Below are positions 1-9,466 of a stretch of DNA of 22,733 nt, in pieces. A model generated the notes under the pieces. The model was not told where the DNA came from, did not search any database, and saw only the letters and a list, made by a program, of their open reading frames with translations. Location of the stretch: the NCBI GenBank assembly GCA_002440765.1, contig DJVC01000098.1:6303-29035 (forward strand). The letters run 5' to 3'. Source of the DNA: a bacterium UBP3_UBA6266 (GTDB lineage: Bacteria > Auribacterota > UBA6266). Made by a program: the position numbers and the translations under genes. Every line of letters starts with the position of its first letter. The first letter of the stretch is position 1.

Positions 1-1668
1 AAGTATCACTTTCCCGTCAAGATTCCTGGCGGCTCTTCCGGCAACCTGGATCAGGGAAGTTTCCGACCTCAAAAACCCCTCTTTATCCGCATCGAGAACG
101 GCAACCAAAGCCACTTCGGGCAAATCAAGCCCTTCTCTCAATAAATTTATACCCACCAGCACATCAAATTTCCCGTCTCTTAAATCCCGCAGGATTTCAA
201 CTCTCTCTATCGCGTCAAGTTCAGAATGTATATATTTTACCCTTATATCCAGTTTCCTTAAATATAAAGTTAATTCTTCCGCCGTTCTTTTTGTAAGCGT
301 GGTTACAAGCACTTTATGCTCTTTAGCGGCATAATTACTTATTTCTCCGGCTAAATCATCTACCTGCGTTTCAAGAGGCCTTATTTCAATATCCGGGTCG
401 AGCAGTCCCGTAGGCCTGATTACCTGGTCAACCGGATTGCGGTCATTATTCAGTTCATAAGAGCCGGGTGTAGCGGAAACAAATAACGTTTTTCCCAACA
501 AACTTTCAAACTCGCGAAAATTAAGCGGCCTGTTATCAAGCGCCGAAGGCAGCCTGAAGCCATATTCCACCAGCGTTTTTTTTCTTGATTTGTCTCCTTC
601 ATACATACCCCTGATCTGCGGCAGCGTCACGTGTGATTCGTCTATAACCGTCAGGAAATCTTTAGGGAAAAAATCTATCAGGCATGAAGGCCTTGAACCT
701 TCAACACGGCCGGTCAAATGCCTCGAATAATTTTCAATTCCCGGACAATACCCAAGCTCTGAAAACATTTCTACATCATAATGAGTCCTTGATTCCAACC
801 GCTGCGCTTCAAGATATTTTTTATTCCGGTAGAAATATTTCAGCCGGTCATCAAGCTCTTCCTCTATCAGTTTGATAGCTCTTTGTATCTTATCCCCGGG
901 TAATACAAAATGTTTCGCCGGATAGATGCATATATCGTCCATTATATCCTTTTTTCTGCCTGAAACAGGCTCTATCCTGTTTATTGCCTCTATCCTTTCA
1001 TCATAATAAGACACGCGGACAGGATCTTCCCCGTAAGAAGGAAATATTTCGATTGTATCGCCTCTTTTTCTGAATGTTCCGGGCACAAAAGATATATCAT
1101 TCCTTGCATATTGTATATCAACAAGTTTTTTTATAAGGACTTCCTGTGGGAGAGCTTCCGAACCGGCTTTCAGACATATAACCATATTCTCATAATCTTC
1201 GGGGGAACCTAAGCCGTAAATACAGGAGACACTTGCCACAATGATCACATCACGCCTTGAAAGAAGAGAAGCTGTCGCGGATAACCTGAGTCTCTCAATC
1301 TCCTCATTAACGGAAGAATCTTTCTCGATATAAATATCTGTCTGGGGAATATATGCCTCCGGCTGGTAATAATCATAATATGATATAAAATACTCTACCG
1401 CGTTATCGGGAAAAAAATTCCTGAGCTCGCTGAAAAGCTGGGCAGCCAATGTTTTATTATGGGATATTACAAGTACCGGCATATTCATTGCTGAAATAAT
1501 ATTTGCCACAGTAAATGTTTTGCCCGAACCCGTAACCCCTCTTAAAACTTTTTTGTTCCGGTCGTTGAGAAAAGATTCCGTAATCAGCTTGATAGCCGCC
1601 GGCTGGTCTCCCGCCGGCTTGAAATCCGAGGACAAATGAAATAGGCTGGGAGATGCTTTGCTGTTCAT
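1..1668 (-). CDS. uvrB: UvrABC excinuclease subunit B, 3' end cut by window edge
   Basis: UvrB is the DNA-damage verification helicase of nucleotide excision repair; it is loaded by UvrA and recruits UvrC. Translating the minus strand from the ATG at 1668 gives 556 uninterrupted residues up to the window edge, against about 660 to 670 for the family, so roughly the last 110 residues (end of the helicase core and UVR motif) lie outside. The Walker A motif GVTGSGKT is at residues 44-51, the aromatic beta-hairpin SYYDYYQPEAYIP near 96-108, the DEAD-type VIDESH motif at nt 623-640, and the VAGRAARN motif just before the edge. The ATG overlaps the valS stop as ATGA (4 bp), which decides the start and suggests translational coupling. 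It is the last visible gene of the hom-to-uvrB run. Identity is certain from the motifs; co-transcription is inferred. Confidence 0.97.
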   Translation of the reverse strand, partial: MNSKASPSLFHLSSDFKPAGDQPAAIKLITESFLNDRNKKVLRGVTGSGKTFTVANIISAMNMPVLVISHNKTLAAQLFSELRNFFPDNAVEYFISYYDYYQPEAYIPQTDIYIEKDSSVNEEIERLRLSATASLLSRRDVIIVASVSCIYGLGSPEDYENMVICLKAGSEALPQEVLIKKLVDIQYARNDISFVPGTFRKRGDTIEIFPSYGEDPVRVSYYDERIEAINRIEPVSGRKKDIMDDICIYPAKHFVLPGDKIQRAIKLIEEELDDRLKYFYRNKKYLEAQRLESRTHYDVEMFSELGYCPGIENYSRHLTGRVEGSRPSCLIDFFPKDFLTVIDESHVTLPQIRGMYEGDKSRKKTLVEYGFRLPSALDNRPLNFREFESLLGKTLFVSATPGSYELNNDRNPVDQVIRPTGLLDPDIEIRPLETQVDDLAGEISNYAAKEHKVLVTTLTKRTAEELTLYLRKLDIRVKYIHSELDAIERVEILRDLRDGKFDVLVGINLLREGLDLPEVALVAVLDADKEGFLRSETSLIQVAGRAARNLDGKVIL

Positions 1669-4331
1669 CTGTTATTCAGAGAGTGCAGATATCTGACCGA
1701 AGAATTTATCTTATCAACGTCATCCTGCAATTTTTTTCTTTTTTCGATTTCCTTTTGCACTATATCTTTGGGAGCCCGTTCAAGAAAATTTCTGTTGGAT
1801 AGCTTTTTAGACACAATTGCTATATCCTGCTCAATCCTGATTACCTGCTCTTTTAACCTGTCAAGCTCTGTGTCTATATCAATGGATGATTCCAGGGTCA
1901 TAAAAATATTTCCGTACGGAAAAACAGCCGTCGGCATAGCGTCATCCTGTTTGTATGAAGCCACTATTTTAATATCATCCGCCTTTGACAATTTTTTTAA
2001 AGACATAAAATCATCCTCAAGGAAAGAGATGAATCCCCTATCCGTCGATTTAATGATAAAATTCACGTTCTTGGACGGAGGAATGTTGTATTCACTCCTG
2101 AGGTTTCTCATAGCTTTTATCATTTCATATTTTATCTCCACCCGTGAAACAATTTCGGCGTTTGATTTTTCAGGTTTAAAATCAGGCCATTCGGCAAACA
2201 TTATTGATTCACAGGGTTTTTCTTTACCTGAAGCTTCAAACAATTTCTGCCAAATCTCCTCCGTTATGAAAGGCATAAAAGGATGCAGAAGGCGTAATGA
2301 AACCTCTAAAACTTCCAAGAATATTGATATTGTCTTGTTCTTCTTCGAAAGGTCGCTGCCATATAAAACAGGTTTCACCGATTCGATGTATTTATCGCAA
2401 AATTCATGCCATAAAAAGTCATATATAGCTTGAGCAGAGTCATTAAATCGATATTTATCAAGTGATTTTTTAACCAGTTCGGATGTCTGCGCAAGTTTGT
2501 ATAATATGTATTTATCATCAGATGACAGCTCTTTTTTTGCCGGTTCCTCAAAGCCATCCAGTAAATTTAATATGAACCTGGACGCGTTCCACAGCTTATT
2601 CGCGAAATTTCTCCCAATTTCAAATTTCTGATCGGAAAGATATACATCCTGCCCCTGTGCCGTTATTACGATAATGCTGAATCTCAGCGCATCCGCTCCG
2701 TATTTCCTTACCACATCCAGAGGATCTATCCCGTTGCCGAGCGATTTCGACATCTTTCTTCCCTGCTCATCCCTGACGGTTCCGTGTATATAAATATCCT
2801 TAAAAGGTTCCCTGCCCATAAATTCAAAACCGGCCATGATCATTCTTGCAACCCAGAAAAATATAATTTCCGACGCTGTGGAAAGAGTGTGGGTAGGATA
2901 GAAATAATCCAGGTCTGTGTTTTTTTCAGGCCATCCAAAAGTGGAAAAAGGCCACAACCATGAAGAAAACCATGTATCAAGAACATCCTCATCCTGTTTG
3001 ATTTTCCCGCTTGAGCAGTTCGGGCATTTTACGGGGTCATTTATATCTACTATCGTTTCTCCGCAATCGCCGCAATACCAGACAGGGATTCTGTGGCCCC
3101 ACCATATCTGCCTGGAAATACACCAGTCTCTTATGTTCTCAAGCCAGTTGATGTAAACTTTAGTCCACCTTGCCGGATAAAATTTTATTTTGCCCGAAGA
3201 CACAGCTTTTAAGGCAGGTTCCGCCAGCGGCTTCATTTTTACAAACCATTGTTCAGATATATAAGGTTCTATAACCGTATGACACCTGTAACAATGCCCG
3301 ACGGAATGAATATGATTCTCAGTCCTATCAAGTAATTTTTTTTCTGCCAGATCGATAATGATTTTTTCCCTTGCCTCATATCTGTCCATACCCTGATATT
3401 CGGGCCCGGCATTTTCATTCATCAAACCTTTTCCATCCATGACCGTCAAAGGTTTTAGTCCATGACGCATACCCATTTCAAAATCATTCGGGTCATGCGC
3501 AGGTGTAACCTTAACAGCACCGGTACCGAATTCGGGATCAACAAAGTCATCGGCAATGACGGGTATTTCTCTTCCGGCAAGGGGTAGTATCAGGGTTTTT
3601 CCTATGAATTTTTTATATCGTTTGTCAGCGGGATTAACCGCTACGGCAAGGTCTCCTAACATGGTCTCCGGCCTTGTGGTAGCAACAGTAATATGGCGGG
3701 AAGAACCTTTAAAAGGATACTTTATATACCATAAATATCCCTTGTGGTCTTCATGCTCCGCTTCCTCATCCGACAACGCAGTCTCACATCTGGGACACCA
3801 GTTGATAATATATCTTCCCCTGTAGATAAGTCCTTTTTTATAAAGGTCAACAAAGACTTTCCTGACGGCAAATGACAGACCTTCATCCATGGTAAACCTT
3901 GTTCTTTCCCAATCACATGAACAGCCGATTTTCTTTAACTGATCGAGAATCCTTTTTTCATATTTTTCTTTCCACTCCCACACCTCTTTTACAAACTTGT
4001 CCCTTCCGATTTTTTCGCGGGTTATATGTTCTTTTGCTAATTCCTTCTCAACCACATTCTGAGTAGCTATACCGGCATGGTCCGTTCCCGGCATCCATTC
4101 GGCAATATAACCCTGCATTCTTTTATACCTGATGAGAATATCCTGGATAGTATTGTTCAGTCCATGGCCCATATGCAGGACAGAAGTTACATTGGGTGGG
4201 GGGATGACTACTGTAAACGGTTCCCTGTCTTTAACGGGGACGGCATGGAAAGAATTACTTTTCTCCCAGAAACTGTATATCCTGTCCTCTACCTGTCCCG
4301 GATCGTATTGTTTAGGCAACTCTGTTGGCAT
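1665..4331 (-). CDS. valS: Valyl-tRNA synthetase
   Basis: This class I aminoacyl-tRNA synthetase charges tRNA-Val in the cytoplasm. The 888 residues match the usual bacterial length. The HIGH motif is HMGH at residues 53-56 and KMSKS is at 526-530. The CP1 editing domain shows TTRPETMLGD (218-227) and GTGAVKVTPAHDPND (269-283), which in the family clears mischarged Thr. Cysteine pairs near 179/182, 347/350, 420/423 and 436/439 look like zinc knuckles. The last 75 or so residues are a charged heptad-like coiled coil, the tRNA-binding arm typical of ValRS. It starts 21 bp after the cimA stop; no strong Shine-Dalgarno is visible there, so it may rely on coupling to upstream translation. It ends in a 4-bp ATGA overlap with uvrB. 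Being in a Thr/Ile biosynthesis run is metabolically sensible for a branched-chain synthetase, but regulation is not visible. Confidence 0.98.
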   Translation of the reverse strand: MPTELPKQYDPGQVEDRIYSFWEKSNSFHAVPVKDREPFTVVIPPPNVTSVLHMGHGLNNTIQDILIRYKRMQGYIAEWMPGTDHAGIATQNVVEKELAKEHITREKIGRDKFVKEVWEWKEKYEKRILDQLKKIGCSCDWERTRFTMDEGLSFAVRKVFVDLYKKGLIYRGRYIINWCPRCETALSDEEAEHEDHKGYLWYIKYPFKGSSRHITVATTRPETMLGDLAVAVNPADKRYKKFIGKTLILPLAGREIPVIADDFVDPEFGTGAVKVTPAHDPNDFEMGMRHGLKPLTVMDGKGLMNENAGPEYQGMDRYEAREKIIIDLAEKKLLDRTENHIHSVGHCYRCHTVIEPYISEQWFVKMKPLAEPALKAVSSGKIKFYPARWTKVYINWLENIRDWCISRQIWWGHRIPVWYCGDCGETIVDINDPVKCPNCSSGKIKQDEDVLDTWFSSWLWPFSTFGWPEKNTDLDYFYPTHTLSTASEIIFFWVARMIMAGFEFMGREPFKDIYIHGTVRDEQGRKMSKSLGNGIDPLDVVRKYGADALRFSIIVITAQGQDVYLSDQKFEIGRNFANKLWNASRFILNLLDGFEEPAKKELSSDDKYILYKLAQTSELVKKSLDKYRFNDSAQAIYDFLWHEFCDKYIESVKPVLYGSDLSKKNKTISIFLEVLEVSLRLLHPFMPFITEEIWQKLFEASGKEKPCESIMFAEWPDFKPEKSNAEIVSRVEIKYEMIKAMRNLRSEYNIPPSKNVNFIIKSTDRGFISFLEDDFMSLKKLSKADDIKIVASYKQDDAMPTAVFPYGNIFMTLESSIDIDTELDRLKEQVIRIEQDIAIVSKKLSNRNFLERAPKDIVQKEIEKRKKLQDDVDKINSSVRYLHSLNNR

Positions 4332-4352
4332 TTTATAACCGTAATTGAATTA

Positions 4353-5933
4353 TTATTGTCTTTTATTCTTTTCATCTTTAAAAAGCTTATATTCGACACT
4401 ATCTACAAGCGCTTCCCATGAAGCTTCTATAATATTCTCGGAAACCCCGACGGTTCCCCAAATATCTTTACCGTCCGTCGATTCAATAAGCACTCTCACT
4501 TTTGCGGCTGTTCCGCTTTTTGCATCAAGCACTCTGACTTTAAAATCTGTCAAACGCACATTCGCAATTTCGGGGTAAAAAGGCGTCAGGGCTTTTCTAA
4601 GGGCATTGTCCAGCGCGTTAACAGGTCCGTCCCCTTCCGCTGCCGTGCGTTCTGTTCTACCGTCTACATTGACTTTTATGGTCGCTACGGAAATTAATTT
4701 TTTATCCGTCCGTTTTTCATCAATAACGGTAAAACCTTCCAGCTCGAAAAAGCTTTTATGTTTTCTAAGGACTTTTTTCATTAAAATATCAAAAGATGCT
4801 TCGGCGGCTTCAAACTCGTAACCTTTTCTTTCCAGTTCCTTCAGATCAGCCAATATTTTTTTCGCCTCGGAAGATTTATCCTTAATGTCCAGGCCGTATT
4901 CAACTGCTTTTAACAGGACATTGCTCTGTCCGGAAAGGTCGGAAATCAGAATCCTTCTTTTATTGCCTACAAGTGAAGGGTCCATATGCTCATAACTTGT
5001 CTTATCCTTTTGAACGGCGTTAACATGGACACCGGCCTTGTGAGCAAAAGCGCTGTCGCCCACATAAGGCATCTTGTTGTTATGCCTCATATTTGCCAGC
5101 TCGTCTACAAACCGCGAAATTTCCTTTAAATGTCTTAACTGGCCGGAAGAGATACAATCAATTTTCATTTTTACTTTTAGCGCCGGGATTATTTCACAGA
5201 GGTTGGCGTTCCCGCTTCTTTCTCCATAGCCGTTCATTGTCCCCTGTATCTGGATAGCGCCAAGTTCAACCGCGCTGAGTGAATTTGCGGTTGCAAGACC
5301 CGAATCATTGTGTGTATGTATTCCAAAAGGAACCTTGATCTCGTGCTTAACCGCCTTGATAATATTCTGAAGCCTTGATACCAATGTCCCCCCGTTAGTG
5401 TCACACAGAACAATACAATCGGCTCCCGCGCGTTCGGCAGCCAGGATTGTTTCGAGCGCATAACGGTAATCAAGCTCAAAACCGTCGAAGAAATGTTCGG
5501 CATCAAAAAAAACTTCTTTTTTCTTCTTTTTTAAATAATTTACCGAATCATAAATCAGTTTAAGGTTTTCCTCTTTGGATATCTTCAAAACATTTTTTAC
5601 ATGAAGAATCGAGCTTTTACCGAAAATAGTCACAACGGGTGTCCGGGCCTTTAACAGCGCCTGGATATTAGGGTCTTTTTCAACTTTATTTTTCGCTCTT
5701 CTTGTGCTCCCGAATGCGGAAATTTTTGCTTTCTTAAACTTAATTTTCTTAAGGGAATCAAAAAAATGCATATCCTTAGGGTTTGAACCCGGCCATCCTC
5801 CTTCAATATAGGAAATACCCAGGTCATCAAACTTCCCGGCCATCAGCAACTTATCCGATACGGAAAAAGTAATTCCTTCCGCCTGGCTCCCGTCCCTGAG
5901 AGTCGTATCATATATTTCGACTTTATTTTTCAT
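4353..5933 (-). CDS. cimA: (R)-citramalate synthase
   Basis: CimA condenses pyruvate and acetyl-CoA to citramalate, opening the threonine-independent route to 2-oxobutyrate and isoleucine. The chosen product is 526 residues. The N-terminal HMGL-like TIM barrel begins with [11 protein letters not shown] and carries the metal-binding HTHND (about 206-210) and GNANL (241-245). A C-terminal LeuA-type dimerisation/allosteric domain follows (about 390-520), where the family senses its end product. The length and the divergent YDTTLRDG...[11 protein letters not shown] pattern fit the CimA branch rather than 2-isopropylmalate or homocitrate synthase. A GTG at 5942 and an ATG at 5936 are also in frame, but the GTG belongs to a Shine-Dalgarno AGGTG (5940-5944) that sits 6 nt before the ATG at 5933. 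It follows lysC by 9 bp. Citramalate specificity is by family resemblance; 2-isopropylmalate synthase is the main alternative. Confidence 0.92.
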   Translation of the reverse strand: MKNKVEIYDTTLRDGSQAEGITFSVSDKLLMAGKFDDLGISYIEGGWPGSNPKDMHFFDSLKKIKFKKAKISAFGSTRRAKNKVEKDPNIQALLKARTPVVTIFGKSSILHVKNVLKISKEENLKLIYDSVNYLKKKKKEVFFDAEHFFDGFELDYRYALETILAAERAGADCIVLCDTNGGTLVSRLQNIIKAVKHEIKVPFGIHTHNDSGLATANSLSAVELGAIQIQGTMNGYGERSGNANLCEIIPALKVKMKIDCISSGQLRHLKEISRFVDELANMRHNNKMPYVGDSAFAHKAGVHVNAVQKDKTSYEHMDPSLVGNKRRILISDLSGQSNVLLKAVEYGLDIKDKSSEAKKILADLKELERKGYEFEAAEASFDILMKKVLRKHKSFFELEGFTVIDEKRTDKKLISVATIKVNVDGRTERTAAEGDGPVNALDNALRKALTPFYPEIANVRLTDFKVRVLDAKSGTAAKVRVLIESTDGKDIWGTVGVSENIIEASWEALVDSVEYKLFKDEKNKRQ

Positions 5934-5939
5934 CATTAA

Positions 5940-5944
5940 CACCT
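5940..5944 (-). promoter_or_regulatory. Ribosome binding site deciding the cimA start
   Basis: The minus strand reads TAGGTGTTAATGATG across the lysC stop. AGGTG matches the right half of the Shine-Dalgarno consensus and includes the GTG that could otherwise be taken as the start codon. It lies 3 nt before the first ATG (5936) and 6 nt before the second (5933), which favours 5933. Confidence 0.5.
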
Positions 5945-7160
5945 ATTTTCCCGATAAATTAAAAACTTCGTGAAGGACCTGGACGGCTCTGTCAGCCTTA
6001 TCCCTTTTGACGACACATGATATCTTTATTTCGGATGTAGTTATCATCTCTATATTAATGCCGGCGTCGGCAAGTGTTCTGAACATCGTCGCCGCAACGC
6101 CCGGATGGCTTTTCATGCCTACTCCGACAACAGAAACTTTCGCGATACTATCATCAAATTTTACACCGCTTGAACCAGCTTTTAAAACAACCCTTTTTAC
6201 CACGTCAGTCGCTTTGTTAACTTCATCCCTCTTGACCGTAAAAGATATGTCCGTCTTCCCTTTTTCGCTGACGTTCTGGACTATCATATCCACATTAACA
6301 TTCGCATCCGAAAGCGATCCGAAAACAAGAGACGCGATTCCCGGTTTGTCTGTTACTCCCTGTATAGTGACTTTTGCCTCATCTGTATCCGCAGCTATGC
6401 CGACTACAACTGGTTCTTCCATTTTATCAATCTCCTCGGTTATAATTGTCCCGCTATTGTGATTAAAACTTGACCTGACATGAATTTTAACATTGTACTT
6501 TTTTCCGAATTCAACGGATCTTAACTGCATTACTTTTGCCCCAAGACTGGCTAATTCCAGCATGTCGTCATATGTTATTTTATCTATCTTCTTCGCATCC
6601 TCAACTATTCTGGGGTCTGCGGTAAAGACTCCCTCCACATCGGTATATATCTCGCAGATATCGGCATTTAATGCCGAGGCAAGCGCTACTGCCGTGGTAT
6701 CCGATCCCCCGCGGCCGAGCGTTGTGATATTTCCGTTTTCATCCACACCCTGAAACCCCGCAACAATAACTATATTTCCTTTTAAAAGCTCTTCCTTGAC
6801 TTTGTCGGGGAATATATTCAATATTCTGGCTTTTCTATGAGAGCTGTCCGTATAAATACCAACCTGTCCACCCGTTAAAGATATCGCCTGTTCCCCGATT
6901 TTATGTATCGCCATCGTCAGCAATGCCGATGATATCTGCTCACCGGTTGACAAAAGCATATCCATTTCTCTCTCGGACGGGTTATCTGAAATTTTTTCCG
7001 ACAGGGATATCAGGTCGTCCGTTGTGTCTCCGAGCGCGGAAACCACGGCTATTACCTCATTCCCCTGTTTTTTTGTTTCCGTTATCCTTACCGCGACATT
7101 CTTGATTCTTTCCGGATTTGCGACCGAACTTCCTCCGTATTTTTGCACTATCAAAGCCAT
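5943..7160 (-). CDS. lysC: Aspartate kinase
   Basis: Aspartokinase phosphorylates aspartate, the first step to Lys, Thr, Met and Ile. The 405-residue product is the normal length for the monofunctional form. KYGGSSV is at residues 7-13, the second nucleotide/substrate motif GRGGSDTTA at 149-157, and two C-terminal ACT domains (about 262-335 and 342-402) are the usual site of Lys/Thr feedback. A TTG two codons upstream (7166) is in frame, but the ATG at 7160 is preferred because the protein then begins [10 protein letters not shown] as in homologues, with GAGGT about 9 nt upstream. It sits 26 bp after the apgM-like gene and 9 bp before cimA. Which amino acid inhibits it cannot be told from the sequence; the operon suggests threonine. 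Confidence 0.97.
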   Translation of the reverse strand: MALIVQKYGGSSVANPERIKNVAVRITETKKQGNEVIAVVSALGDTTDDLISLSEKISDNPSEREMDMLLSTGEQISSALLTMAIHKIGEQAISLTGGQVGIYTDSSHRKARILNIFPDKVKEELLKGNIVIVAGFQGVDENGNITTLGRGGSDTTAVALASALNADICEIYTDVEGVFTADPRIVEDAKKIDKITYDDMLELASLGAKVMQLRSVEFGKKYNVKIHVRSSFNHNSGTIITEEIDKMEEPVVVGIAADTDEAKVTIQGVTDKPGIASLVFGSLSDANVNVDMIVQNVSEKGKTDISFTVKRDEVNKATDVVKRVVLKAGSSGVKFDDSIAKVSVVGVGMKSHPGVAATMFRTLADAGINIEMITTSEIKISCVVKRDKADRAVQVLHEVFNLSGK

Positions 7161-7186
7161 TTGCAATTAACCTCTTTTGTCAAAAA

Positions 7187-8386
7187 TTAATGTTTAATGA
7201 AATAATCCATCAACCGGTACCCTGCTTCAAATTTCAGGGTCGGAGACTTACAACACTGTTCATCATAAGAAGTAAAAGCATCCTTTTTTATCCCTTTTCC
7301 GGACATACAGAAAGGAACAGGATCCCGCGTATGGGTCTTTAATGAAATCGGTGTCGCGTGATCACATAAAAACAAGATACGGTAATCACTGGCTTCCGAA
7401 AAATGCTCCGATATTTTTTTAACAATTTTTTCATCAATATTTTCGATTGCCCTGATTTTCTCCCTTAGATCACCATTGTGACCGGCTTCATCCGGCGCTT
7501 CTACATGTATGAACACAAGGTCATTTTTAGATAAAGCATTCAACGCGTATTCCGCTTTTGCTTCATAATCAGTATCATAATAGCCTGTCGCTCCCGGAAC
7601 ATCTATCACATCCATCCCGAGCGCTTTACCTATCCCTTTCAGTAAATCAACCGCGGATATTATTGCCGCGTCCAGACCGAATTTTTCTTTAAACAAAGGG
7701 ATCTCAGGCAGCTTCCCCGCGCCCCAGAGCCATATCATATTAGCAGGATTTTCACGAAGGTCAAGCCTTACCGAATTAATATCCGTATCATGTAATATAT
7801 CTGCGGATTTTCGCATCAGTTTTATTAAAACTTTGGAACCTTTTCCCGCAGGGAGATTTGCCGATATCGGTTTCCCGGATATATCATGCGGAGGTATACA
7901 TTTCAATTTCGCGCCATCGGCACCCAGCGCTTCTTCGCCGATTACCATAATATGCCTGTAACTGACGCCTGGATAAAACCTAACCCCCTCTGAACACATT
8001 TTTTCGTTTAATCTTTCTATTACCGACCTTGCCTCCTCGGTCTTAATGTGCCCGGCGCTGTAATCCACCATCAAACCTTCATCAACCGTAACAAGATTGC
8101 ACCTGAAAGCTATTTCGCCCTTTCTTAATTCTATACCCCTGCTTAACGCTTCAAAAGGACCCCGGCCGGAATAATATTTTAAAGGATTATATCCCAGAAT
8201 CGACATATTGGCGATATCGCTCCCGGGTTCAAGTCTGCCCGGCACGGTTTTCAGGCAGCCGCATAGACCGTTTTCCGCAATCAGGTCTATATTCGGTTTT
8301 CTCGCCGCGCAGAGCGGCGTTTTGCCCTCTAATTCGGACAAACCGTAATCCGCCATTCCATCTCCGACAACAACTATATACTTCAT
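7187..8386 (-). CDS. apgM: ApgM-type alkaline-phosphatase-superfamily enzyme, proposed homoserine kinase
   Basis: The 399-residue protein belongs to the cofactor-independent phosphoglycerate mutase (archaeal/ApgM) family of the alkaline phosphatase superfamily. Metal and catalytic positions are visible: D9 in VVGDGMAD, the nucleophile-type Ser62 in [11 protein letters not shown]299 and H303 in [11 protein letters not shown]342/H343 in LCDHATP, and H352 in KTHTRDP. A subgroup of this family (the TIGR02535 type, as I recall it) has been proposed from gene context to be homoserine kinase in bacteria lacking ThrB. Here the gene stands between thrC (6 bp) and lysC (26 bp) in a hom-thrC-X-lysC order with no GHMP-type thrB nearby. 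That is exactly the missing step, O-phosphohomoserine synthesis. The family assignment is firm; the kinase role is an inference from neighbours. A glycolytic phosphoglycerate mutase role is the alternative. Confidence 0.9.
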   Translation of the reverse strand: MKYIVVVGDGMADYGLSELEGKTPLCAARKPNIDLIAENGLCGCLKTVPGRLEPGSDIANMSILGYNPLKYYSGRGPFEALSRGIELRKGEIAFRCNLVTVDEGLMVDYSAGHIKTEEARSVIERLNEKMCSEGVRFYPGVSYRHIMVIGEEALGADGAKLKCIPPHDISGKPISANLPAGKGSKVLIKLMRKSADILHDTDINSVRLDLRENPANMIWLWGAGKLPEIPLFKEKFGLDAAIISAVDLLKGIGKALGMDVIDVPGATGYYDTDYEAKAEYALNALSKNDLVFIHVEAPDEAGHNGDLREKIRAIENIDEKIVKKISEHFSEASDYRILFLCDHATPISLKTHTRDPVPFCMSGKGIKKDAFTSYDEQCCKSPTLKFEAGYRLMDYFIKH

Positions 8387-8392
8387 GCTGTT

Positions 8393-9466
8393 TTAACGGT
8401 CCTGTTTTTTCTTAAATATTCTATCTGTTATTTCTTTTATATCCGCCTTACAGACGACCGGCTTGTCAACCGAAGCTATCGCTCTATCGGGGTCTTTAAG
8501 CCCATGCCCGGTAAGAGTGCATGTCACAATCCCTTCCGCATTTGAAAAATAACCCTCATCAAATTTTTTAATAAATCCTGCCACGGACGCGGCTGATGCA
8601 GGCTCACAGAATACGCCTTCCCGGGCTAATAATTTATATGCTTCAAGAATTTTCTCGTCCGAAACCATATCGATTAATCCACCCGATTCATCTCTCGCCC
8701 CTTCTGCTTTTTTCCAGCTTGCCGGATTCCCTATCTTTATCGCGGTAGCAATAGTTTCAGGGTCTTTGATAATATGCCCTCTCACTATCGGAGCCGAACC
8801 TTCGGCCTGAAATCCAAGCATTCTGGGTTTTAAAGAAATTTTGTTTCTGTTGAAATATTCGTTATAACCCATCCAGTAAGCTGTGATATTGCCCGCATTT
8901 CCGACAGGAATACAATGATAATCCGGAGCACAACCGAGAAAATCGCATATCTCGAAAGCCGCCGTCTTCTGTCCCTGAAGCCTGTAGGGATTTATAGAAT
9001 TAACCAGTGTTATAGGATAATTTGAAGTTATTTCCCTGACCAGTTCCAACGCATCATCAAAGTTACCTTTTACAGCTATAACCCTGGCATTATGTATAAG
9101 CGCCTGCGCCAATTTTCCAAGGGCAATAGCGCCCTCGGGAATAAGCACCACACAGGTCATTCCCGCCCTGGCAGAATACGCCGCGGCGGAAGCAGAGGTA
9201 TTGCCCGTCGAAGCGCACATCACGGCTTCGGAGCCTTCTTCCAGCGCTTTCGATACCGCAAGAGTCATCCCCCTGTCCTTAAATGAACCGGTGGGATTCG
9301 CGCCGTCGAACTTCAGAAAAACTTTAAGTTTCCCTCCGGAAAGCCCGGAAAGTGTCTTTGAAAAAATAAGCGGTGTATTCCCTTCATTAAGAGAAATTAC
9401 AGGGGTTTTTTCAGTAACGGGAAGATATTCTCTGTATCGATCTATTAACCCTTTCCAGGAATCCAT
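8393..9466 (-). CDS. thrC: Threonine synthase
   Basis: This fold-type II PLP enzyme converts O-phosphohomoserine to threonine. The 357-residue length and single-domain form fit the short bacterial class (as in Bacillus and Thermus), not the long E. coli type. EGNTPLI lies at residues 28-34, and Lys63 within GSFKDRGM is the expected Schiff-base lysine. The phosphate-binding GNAGN loop follows mid-protein, and [12 protein letters not shown] lies near the end. The ATG overlaps the hom stop by one base (TAATG) and is served by a strong GGGAGGA inside hom. It is followed 6 bp later by the proposed homoserine kinase, so substrate and product steps are adjacent. Confidence 0.97.
   Translation of the reverse strand: MDSWKGLIDRYREYLPVTEKTPVISLNEGNTPLIFSKTLSGLSGGKLKVFLKFDGANPTGSFKDRGMTLAVSKALEEGSEAVMCASTGNTSASAAAYSARAGMTCVVLIPEGAIALGKLAQALIHNARVIAVKGNFDDALELVREITSNYPITLVNSINPYRLQGQKTAAFEICDFLGCAPDYHCIPVGNAGNITAYWMGYNEYFNRNKISLKPRMLGFQAEGSAPIVRGHIIKDPETIATAIKIGNPASWKKAEGARDESGGLIDMVSDEKILEAYKLLAREGVFCEPASAASVAGFIKKFDEGYFSNAEGIVTCTLTGHGLKDPDRAIASVDKPVVCKADIKEITDRIFKKKQDR

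Noticed and set aside
684..875. 63-codon plus-strand ORF near the left edge
   Set aside because: Antisense to uvrB, which translates without interruption on the minus strand from 1668 to the window edge.
1768..2433. 221-codon plus-strand ORF
   Set aside because: Lies fully antisense within valS, which has all catalytic motifs; no family resemblance.
5940..5942. GTG as cimA start
   Set aside because: It is part of the AGGTG ribosome site; ATG at 5933 has the better spacing and matches the usual protein start.
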